Assembly (NCBI GenBank): GCA_025890175.1
Contig: JANPYM010000015.1
Location: 337,147-401,146, forward strand
Direction of reading: 5' to 3'
Length of the DNA: 64,000 bases
DNA from: Ciborinia camelliae
Taxonomy: Eukaryota > Ascomycota > Leotiomycetes > Helotiales > Sclerotiniaceae
Part shown: positions 56,171 to 64,000 of the stretch, piece after piece
How the letters are laid out: each line of letters begins with the position of its first letter
Numbering within the stretch: the stretch's first letter is position 1
Translations under genes and position numbers: made by a program
The notes under the pieces: model-generated
The model's input: only the letters and a program-made list of their open reading frames with translations
Database searches by the model: none
What the model was told of the DNA's origin: nothing

Positions 56171-59100
56171 CTAAGCGGAGGTCGCCTCGTTCCCTTCACT
56201 AGCAGGCTTAGCAACACCACTATCAGACTTCTCAATGCTTTGCTCTTTGCTCTCATCAGCTTGCACTTCACGTTGTGCTAATGGTTTCTCCTGAACATCT
56301 GGCTCCACTTTGCCGACTGTTTGTGGATCGGAGCCTTCGACATCAGGATGTGGAGGTGCAACTCGAGCCGATGCCTCCTCTGGAGGGTTGATTTCATTGC
56401 CTTGAGCATCAACCATGCGAGTTCTGGTTTCATATCTAGTCTTAAAGCTGACTTTTCCCTCAAGAGACTTTACAGCTTCGGGATCAAGGATATTGCCGTC
56501 TTGATCTCTGTATTCAACTTTCTCCTCTCGAGAAACAACGCTATGGCTGGCGATAGGGGCTGCCGGCGGTGGGGATACTAACCCCTCTGGTTTCCCTTCT
56601 GGCGCCCCTGAGATACCATCTTGGTCTACCAAAGGTTTCTGATCGCCAGCCCCAGCCTGTGCTGGGACCTCAGCGGCATTAGTTGGGATTAATGGTGAAT
56701 CAGTCTTGTGAATATCGGCATTTGCATTAATGGACTGAGTCGCATAATCAGAGTACTAGGAAAATTAGTATATGTTCTTATTATGAGAAACTAGGAGGAT
56801 TAATGACTGAATCAAAACTGAACTCACATTGTTTAAGAAGGTATTGCAGTCCCAGTCCCATTTGTCGAAGATTTTGACTTGCTTGCAAGCTGATTGTGTC
56901 CATGCGTTGCCATATGCCAATGGAGAGTAGAGAGCAAAGACAACAATGCTAAGTGTCAAAAAGATAATTGCGCCAAGTCTTCCAATGAAAGGGCGTTCAC
57001 GCAAACCAATACCAGGAATGCGTGCAGTGACAAAGTCGAAGGTCTGACACAACGCAATAATGGCGAAGTAAAGTGCAGGGAAGTAGTGATGGAGGAAAAG
57101 CTGACGTTGCATCAGGTAGAATGGGAAATAATGGAAGGCCCACCCAAGAACAGAGGTTCCGATTTCATAGTCGAATCGCTTGAAAACTGGGCTATCGTAG
57201 TCTCTGAAGCCTCTCTGCCAACGGAGAACAGCAAGACCTTTGAAAGCCACGAAGATGATAACTGCCAGTGTAGAGCTCCACCAAATCACGGGGTTACCGA
57301 TAAGGTAGATTTGGCGATGGTCCTTGCCCCAGAAATTGATACCCCGTCTGAGGATAGGCCAAGAACCAGGACGCGAGTCCCAAGCATGGGATTCGACTAG
57401 ACCAGCATTTGTATGCCACATGACCTTGTTGAGCTCCCAGAATTTGCCAAAGAAACCCGGATTTCTGTAGTTTACCTTTTCTGCATCGGCTCCAAGTTGA
57501 GGATGTTCGTTTTGCTCAATATACCAAACACTGTTGGGAAGGGTTCCTCCTTTAGCACATGTGACTTCTTGCTGTTCAGAAGCCCACTCAGGAAGCTTGA
57601 CTTTGTGAGAAAACAAAACACAACCAGTCATAATATGAACAAGCTTGAACTTGGTTTGAATTGTACGTAGGCGGGTCTTGGCTACTTCTCCTTCAGACAT
57701 CTTTTTGATGATCTCGACACGGAAAAAATCATTGGCATCGCCTTCGAATCCTTCGTAACCATATGCAGAAACCTCACTTTGCCAATCTGCCTCGGTGACT
57801 GGTGGGCGAACATCGTGAGAATGAAGGCGGCGATGTGTGGGTTGATGATACAACTTAATGACATCTCCGTCTTCAATGTATTTTGGGGATGGTAAGGAAT
57901 CCCAGGCCAATGAACCGTTGATTGGCTCTCCGTTAATATCAAGTGGTTGAGTCTGGTTCTCCAAGAGCCAGACGTTATTCTCGTCCTTGTGGGGATACAA
58001 GGTGATTTGCTGTTGCTTGCTACCAGTTGGATACATGAGATTATGAGAGTGTAGGTATCCGCCCTGAGTGTTGTGATGTCTAATGCTAACTCGGCTTCCG
58101 AAAGCAACATCTACGGGAACATCTTGCATGGATTTTGAATTGAGAGTTGCTTGAAATTCGGAGCTCATGAATCCATCACCATCTCCAGGGTTAACGAGAC
58201 ATAAGAAATGAATACCAAACATAGCCATATAGAATGTAAGGGGGATGATAATAAGGCAGAAGATACGTGCTACAAGATGCTTGGTAAAAATTCGCTGTAC
58301 TCGTTAGAATATAGCCCTTTCGGTAGATTAAGAGTTCTTACCGGTGTGACCGTTTTTGCATCCCCGAGCAAAACCCAAAGTTGCAATACAGTAAGACTGC
58401 CCACCCAAGCAATTGTGAAAAGCCCGACCCATTTTACACTAGCGGTCGCTCCCAAACCAAATCCTGTCATAACCAACCAGAACCACCAGCTCAATTGAAA
58501 TGCTTTTGTAGGTCCTTGTTCATGTTGATTCGAAAATGAGGTGAATGCAAGTGCAGTAAAAGCCGTCATAATCATAAGAGGAGAGTCGAGAAGAATTAGG
58601 CGTGCCTGAGTAAGCAATCCATTTTCTGAAGAAGTTAGGCTGGATGTCAAAAGCGAAATGCGCAAGAATTCGACTCACCAAATACAATCAATCCGGCTCC
58701 CATGGCAGACGTCATGGTTCTGCAACCTGCGGCCTTGAGAGTTAAGAACATAGTAGGAACCAAGAGTATTCCGCAGATAGCTGGCAGCAATCGCATAGCA
58801 ACGTATGGAACACCAGGCTCCAGATAATCCTTTCCGATATCCTTGAAATCAAATTCTCCATCGAATCCAGCCAAAAATCCCGCAAGTGTAATCAATAGTT
58901 TCGCCAAAGGAGGATGTACGTCCATGAAGAATTTACCATTTATGTATTTCGAGGCAAACCCGCCGAAGCTGCAATAAGAAATGTGAGTGCTGGCTCTGGC
59001 ACAAGTAGCCAATTTGATCATGATAACTTACTGAACTTCATCGAATACCACACTGCTGGGTTGGTAAATCCTGAAGAGTCTGATGATAGCACCCAAGAGT

Positions 59101-59270
59101 GTCAGGCCGATCATGACCTGATAGTCAGAGCCAGGGAGGAGAAAGACATCTTGATCCTCAACGCCTTCGGAGGTATAATCCGTTGGCTTCTTCGTAATAG
59201 GTTGCCTTGAAAGGCTCTTTGAACCTTTTGCGATATCCGCCTGCGCGGCAGATTTTCCAGTACGTGCCAT
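56171..59270 (-). CDS. pmt1: Dolichyl-phosphate-mannose protein O-mannosyltransferase, PMT1 type
   Basis: PMT enzymes in the ER membrane move mannose from dolichyl phosphate to Ser/Thr of secretory proteins. The ATG at 59270 opens MARTGKSAAQADIAKGSKSL. Five introns are visible (near 59030, 58970, 58670-58620, 58345-58230 and 56830-56757). Catalytic luminal loop 1 shows VVFDEVQ, then FGGFASKYINGKFFMDVHPP with the invariant D-E and D-V-H-P-P. Membrane helices surround LILLDSPLMIMTAFTALAF and ATASVKWVGLFTIAW. The three MIR repeats lie in the large luminal loop (GSRVSIRHHNTQGGYLHSHN, VIKLYHQPTHRRLHSHDVRP, FKLVHIMTGCVLFSHKVKLP). The PMT C-terminal part has WPILRRGINFWGKDHRQIYL, GNPVIWWSS and LHHYFPALYFAIIAL. 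The last exon adds an acidic, proline-rich tail of about 190 residues, as in PMT1-group proteins. Confidence 0.96.
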
Positions 59271-60172
59271 AGTGTGCTTCAGATGAAAATGGAGAAGCTC
59301 TGTATATTTAGTATAAGAGCTTCTAAAAGCCCGGTCTCCCTAAGAATTGAACCAGCAAGCTCGAATTAATCGTATTGCCTGAGAGAATGTAAAGAGAGAG
59401 AAACAATGAAGGATTAAAGGGACGGCATTGGTGTTGAAGGACAAGTCGCCTGTTATTAAGAAGTGTGTCGTAAGAGTAAGGGGGAGCTTTTTGTCAAGGG
59501 CCAGCTATGGTCTCCGTAGAGTGACGCGAATAGAAATAGCTTCTTCTATTAATAACATCACCAATCAAACTACTTCTCAGCCTCACGTCTTACACAAAAC
59601 ATATAATTAATCCTGTATGTTTGGACTTGAGCACAAGTAGCAAATAGCATAAATTCCCCAAATTCTTATGGTTATTATGGTTATTATACAGCCAACAGTT
59701 GAGCTATACCGGTCGGTACACATACACATACATATCTAGTATACACATCCATACACTCCAGCTGGCACAGAACAGAAGATCAATGTGCCAAGGTACTCTA
59801 AAAAACATCAGATGGACGTAAGGCTGAACTTCATGCGCAGGTGTATCTCTAGTAATATAGATGGTTGTTGTGACAACCTTCGCATCAGTCATGGATTTCA
59901 CTAATTAAGATACTCCAGTAGGTACTGTGACTTGAGGTGCATTTTGAGGGCTATATTAGTTCCTGAGGCCTCTACGAACGAATTGCTTTTTGGAAGATTT
60001 CTAAAAATTCACCAGGTTCCTTCTACACGATACTGCGAATCATACCAAGTCAAAAATTTGTCCTTAGGTCTAACAATGAGAGTTCAATGCAACAGATAAC
60101 CTCTTCCACCTATGTACAAGTCTGTCCGGTCTTGCAACCACCCCACTACATTCTGTATTTGTGCTTCTGATC
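59271..60172. other. Intergenic region upstream of PMT1
   Basis: About 900 bp between the PMT1 start and the end of the small membrane-protein gene, all on the minus strand. No coding feature is supported. Confidence 0.5.
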
Positions 60173-60864
60173 TAGTATCCATCCTTACCCCACTTGTTGT
60201 ATTTATCATGGAGCTCCTAGAGACGAGGTGTTAGCATATACCTGAAGAACAGAATAACCCAGCAAACTGCAGTAATACCACACCAATGGGATCAGGAACA
60301 TGCGGGCCTTGATGATTGTAAAACTAGAGACATGGAAGAGGGACCCTACCTTTGGCAAGTTGACATTGGGAACAATGACGCTGTGCAATGCGCTCGGGGC
60401 ATCCTTTGGTGGATTTCTTGGATCACCACCTGGATGGTATTGGTATTTGAAGTCCTGTCGGGCGGTATCGCCTTTAGAGCTCTCAGTCTGCCATGGCATG
60501 GTGCCAGGAGCGACGTTCACTTTGGCTTCTGAGGTGGCCGAAGTTGGTTTACCACCTAACAATAAAGGTCAATTCGGATCCTCAGCACTGGTCGAAAGAA
60601 ATGATCTCACCGAGGTAGTAACCGGACAAACCGAAGGCACCGGCCATGATACCGAAAAGAATCTGCGAAAATCGTAAATTAGCCAAACCCGTGGACAATC
60701 TGTATAGCAGAAAACACATGGCAGCATGGTGGAACAAGGTGCGGTTCACTCACGTAAAGTTCCGGATCTCTTTTTGCGCCCTTGTTAAGTACATGGCCAT
60801 CGGCGGCTTTTGCTGCGCCCTTGGCTGCCTGTGCGGCAACCTTTCCTGCTGCTTGTGCTGACAT
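60173..60864 (-). CDS. Small single-helix, probably mitochondrial membrane protein
   Basis: Four exons fit: 60864-60754, 60662-60611, 60555-60350 and 60216-60173, giving about 137 residues. The start MSAQAAGKVAAQAAKGAAKA is Ala/Lys-rich without acids and presequence-like, then GHVLNKGAKRDPELY. Exon 2 adds a short helix, ILFGIMAGAFGLSGYYLG, and splicing continues GGKPTSATSEAKVNVAPGTM, YQYHPGGDPRNPPKDAPSAL and HSVIVPNVNLPK. The last micro-sized exon gives ELHDKYNKWGKDGY. All four exon joins keep frame. The layout resembles the small accessory membrane proteins of fungal respiratory complexes (complex I accessory-subunit-like), but I cannot name the orthologue with confidence. Confidence 0.75.
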
Positions 60865-61791
60865 TTTTTAGGTAGTAGGTTTTGATGTTGTATCGCGGAT
60901 TAGCAGCCCTTCTCGGAGTGGTACGATATCGATAGCGACCTCACTTCAAGATGTTTGTTGAAGGAGCTCAGATATTATATTATGTCATCAACGTCACGTG
61001 CTATTAATCTTTCAAAAATACTATATTTAGGTCCTGATTGGAGGACGGAGCTAAGTAGTATAACATAAAGCTTGATGGGAGGAAAGGAAATCGATTGAAT
61101 CTATTGATCATAAATTACAATCAATATCTATATATATATATATATATATATCAATATATCAATATATCAATCATTAAATGTCTCTACATTATTACAATGT
61201 AAGTTCTATTCCTACCTACCTATGAATACCCGTGGACTCGTAATTATCCCTACCTAGTATTTGTTTTTATGTCCATGAAGTCTTCATTTCCTATTCATCT
61301 TACCTAACAGGACATTTTCGCTTGGACCCACGCCTTTGTAAAATGCGTATTCAAGAACTTAGGCTGTAATTAATAATTCAGATTACTTTAGACACTTCAC
61401 AGGGACTTCACACCTTACGACAACTATGTAACACTTGAACCCTACATACTAGTATCTATCAATTAGATCTCTCAAATTCTCACGCTCCTTAAAAAAGACC
61501 TTTTATTTCCTTATTAAATCACAAATTTCACCTTTCTCTACAATCCTCATTTCACCACCTACTCGCTGGTAGGTATTAATAAGTAATCTTTGAATCTTTG
61601 AAAACCTTCGCGCCTTGACGAATCTTCGAACTACACGACCTTTACCTTTTTTTGCCTTTTGCCTTTTACCTTTTATCTGCTTACCTACTTCTTGCTTTAA
61701 CTGCATTATTGTGTGCCGAGGGTTAGTGTTGGTGGCGGGTGATATGAGAGAAAAGAGAAATTAGTTTGAAGGACGACTTTTACATACGAAA
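60865..61791. other. Divergent promoter region
   Basis: About 930 bp between the small membrane-protein gene (minus) and ERF2 (plus). It holds a TA-rich microsatellite and TACCTACC units (61213-61222). The minus-strand frame at 61503-61706 is low-complexity lysine-rich antisense and is not called. Confidence 0.55.
61127..61175. repeat. (TA)n microsatellite followed by CAATATAT units
   Basis: About 11 TA units followed by three CAATATAT copies. Confidence 0.9.
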
Positions 61792-63856
61792 ATGATATCC
61801 CGGGATAATTCTTCGTCGAAATTCCTTCATTCCACAGATGCCGATAATCATACATTCCCCAACACACATCTTGCGCCTTCAGAATTAGGAGATGGAGTCA
61901 GCGTTTTATCGTCGCGAATGACCGACATAGCTTCCGAAGATGGAGATAATACAGACACCTTTTCCAACCCAGTTTCACACGGTCGCCGATTAAGTCAACG
62001 TCATAGCATACAGACTGGAGATGGAATCTCAAGGCCAGGTACAGGAGTCACAGGAGTCACGGCTGTTTCTTCCAGGGGAACTTTTGGCCAAGCTGCCTCT
62101 TTTCGAAGATCCTATACCCCGGGAACAATTGCGCAACGAGCGAGCACATCGGGACAACTCCCAAGTTCTTCCAGTAAGACTCACATACCATCTCTAAGTT
62201 CACATACTTTCTTCCGTCCGATGAGTTCCCAGAAACTCCAAGCGCAACGTGGAGGATCTCGGCCACCAACAGTTATACAACAAGAATTTGGTGAGGATGG
62301 GTCTTTGGATGGTGGTAGTGTGAGGCAGAGCTTGAACTCCAATACTACTATACCAGAGCATATTATCAGCGAAGATGCAGAACTACCTCCGCCACCATCT
62401 CGAGGGACCGAAGCGACAGAACCTGGAACAGTAGACAGAGGTACCACCGCAAACACAAGCCCTACACACGGCCATGCAGCCGGGAGCTTTACAGACAGTG
62501 TCCGGCCGCTACAGAAAGGTGCAGCGAATACAAAAGGGCTAAGCCTGAGCATTGAAAAGGGTTACAAAAACGGCACTTCAACTCCTAAATCTCCACGGTC
62601 TTTTCGTTCGAATTTTTTGATGCCGGCGAGGAACGATGGGACTGCTGGAAGCCAGAGTCCAAGCCGCAACAATCAGGGCCGCGAAAAGCTCTCGTCTGCT
62701 GCTTCTTCTCCAGGCTTTACCCAAGTGGATGCGCAACAAAAGAACACACAGACTCTAAATCTTGGTAAAAATCATCAATACTTTACTGGTAACACAGTAT
62801 TTTGTTGGGGAGGCCGACTACAGAATACTCGACATAGACCCATCAACATTGCCACGGGTTTGTTCGTTCTTGTTCCTTCAATCCTATTTTTTGTCTTCTC
62901 GGCCCCATTCCTATGGCATCATGTTTCACCTGTGGTACCCATTTTGTTCGCCTACATTTTTTACATTTGCATGTCCTCTTTCATACATGCCTCTGTGTCT
63001 GATCCCGGAGTAAGTGCACTTTTGATTTCTGGGAGATTATTTTTATTAAAGCTAACACTCCTAGATCCTACCACGAAATTTACACCCAATGCCCCCAGCA
63101 GACGAGAATGAAGATCCGCTTCGACTTGCGCCTCCACAAAACGATTGGACTATGATCAAATCGGCACAATCTAGCACGGCTGCTATGGAAGTGCCTACGA
63201 AATACTGCAAGACTTGCAACATCTGGCGACCACCCAGAGGACATCATTGTCGAGTCTGTGACAATTGTATTGAGACCCAGGATCACCATTGTGTTTGGTT
63301 GAATAACTGTGTCGGGCGTCGAAATTATCGCTATTTTTTCGCGTTTGTAACTTCTGGTACAATTCTTGGAACGTATCTCCTCAGTGCAAGTATAGCACAA
63401 ATTATTGTCTACGGACATCAACAGCACATTTCATTCGGTGCCTCGATTGATCATTGGAGAGTTCCTTTCGCAATGTTCATTTATGGTCTCCTCGCTACCC
63501 CATACCCAGGTGCACTGATGGCATATCATTACTTCCTGATGGGCCGAGGTGAGACAACACGAGAATATCTCAATTCGCACAAATTCATCAAGAAAGATCG
63601 CCATCGTCCATTCACTCAAGGGAGTTTTATTAGCAACTGGATTGCTGTGCTTTGCCGCCCACGACCCCCAACATACTTGAATTTCAAACAGAAATATGAG
63701 GAAGGCGATCAACGATTTGGTGAGCGAAGGGGGGATCGAACCTCTCCTCCTACGAAGGAATTTCAGGGGGAAGGAAACGCCATGGAAATGCAAAATGTCC
63801 ATATTGCAGAAGGAGAAGGGTTCCAAGGTCCTACATCTTTGAGACAGACGACTTAA
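61792..63856 (+). CDS. erf2: DHHC palmitoyltransferase ERF2
   Basis: Erf2 is the catalytic part of the Erf2-Erf4 enzyme that S-palmitoylates Ras and other proteins at ER/Golgi membranes. Two exons, 61792-63009 and 63065-63856, total about 670 residues. The ATG at 61792 gives MISRDNSSSKFLHSTDADNH, starting a roughly 320-residue Ser/Thr-rich disordered leader that is much longer than in yeast Erf2. The enzyme core begins YFTGNTVFCWGGRLQNTRHR, with membrane helices 1-2 (TGLFVLVPSILFFVFSAPFL). The 55-bp intron is removed within SVSDPGILPRNLHPMP, a conserved Erf2 segment. The Cys-rich domain reads KYCKTCNIWRPPRGHHCRVC and then DNCIETQDHHCVWLNNCVGR with the catalytic D-H-H-C. Helices 3-4 follow, and LNSHKFIKKDRHRPF plus NFKQKYEEGDQRFGERR form the conserved cytoplasmic tail. 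Confidence 0.96.
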
Positions 63857-64000
63857 GGTGTTGATTGTATTTAGCTGGGCTGTTTGGAAGGGAGTATTTT
63901 GGGGCTTTTTGGGCTTTTACATTGATGTTAGATACCTCTTTCCTTGTATTTTGATGTTGCCATGGTGAATTGTACTTGTATTTAATATTGTATTATTTTG
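63857..64000. other. 3' flank of ERF2
   Basis: Short T-rich flank; it probably contains the ERF2 polyadenylation region. No other feature. Confidence 0.5.

Noticed and set aside
56894..57400. 168-codon plus-strand frame
   Set aside because: Antisense shadow of the PMT1 catalytic exon.

Overview
This window looks like nuclear DNA of a filamentous ascomycete. Genes are split by short (about 42-120 bp) GT-AG introns, spacers are long and AT-leaning, and the protein families are typical of Pezizomycotina (PTH11-like receptor, GH92 mannosidase, cupredoxin-like secreted protein, Rrn9, Swc3). Composition and gene style would fit a Leotiomycete such as a Botrytis/Sclerotinia relative, but that placement is inference. 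No tRNA, rRNA or CRISPR array was recognised. Gene models were assembled by reading splice sites by eye, so exon edges are proposals.

Layout. 1-3.7 kb: extremely AT-rich DNA, then a 371-bp MITE-like element with TA target duplication and gene-free DNA. 3.7-6.2 kb: secreted GH92 alpha-mannosidase (+). 8.2-8.9 kb: small cupredoxin-like secreted protein (-) with a perfect 109-bp tandem duplication just downstream. 9-12 kb: weak or broken small genes. 12.4-19 kb: a 1272-residue disordered protein with a C-terminal membrane segment and pescadillo/NOP7 (both -). 19.3-24.3 kb: GPI transamidase subunit GAB1/PIG-U (+), a charged hypothetical protein (-), and Rrn9-type RNA polymerase I factor (+). 26-29.5 kb: a small zinc-ribbon protein (+) and a PTH11-like receptor (-). 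32.7-39.3 kb: N-myristoyltransferase (-), an ABHD12/Bem46-type hydrolase with a proposed 8-nt microexon (-), and SWR1 subunit Swc3 (+). 40-43.9 kb: a major-facilitator transporter with an in-frame stop and a probable frameshift, next to a heavily broken FAD-dependent oxidoreductase (both -). 45.5-49.5 kb: PLAC8-like protein (+), NatD acetyltransferase NAA40 (-), LYRM2-like LYR protein (+, three small exons), and mitochondrial ribosomal protein bL36m (-, two small exons). 50-51.1 kb: a dienelactone hydrolase relic invaded by a hexanucleotide repeat. 51.7-53.6 kb: secreted lysophospholipase B. 56-63.9 kb: protein O-mannosyltransferase PMT1 type (-), a four-exon small membrane protein (-), and DHHC palmitoyltransferase ERF2 (+).

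How the genes relate. Most are housekeeping genes without an operon-like arrangement. Two groups recur: ribosome production and chromatin (NOP7, Rrn9, bL36m, Swc3, and NatD, which acetylates histones) and protein lipid/sugar/acetyl modification (GAB1, NMT1, PMT1, ERF2, NAA40). Three gene relics (transporter, FAD oxidoreductase, dienelactone hydrolase) show ongoing gene loss in catabolic functions. I did not find a convincing new multi-gene system. The most unusual items are the microexon, the decaying transporter-oxidoreductase pair, the repeat-invaded hydrolase relic, the MITE and the dispersed TACCTAGGTA palindromes.
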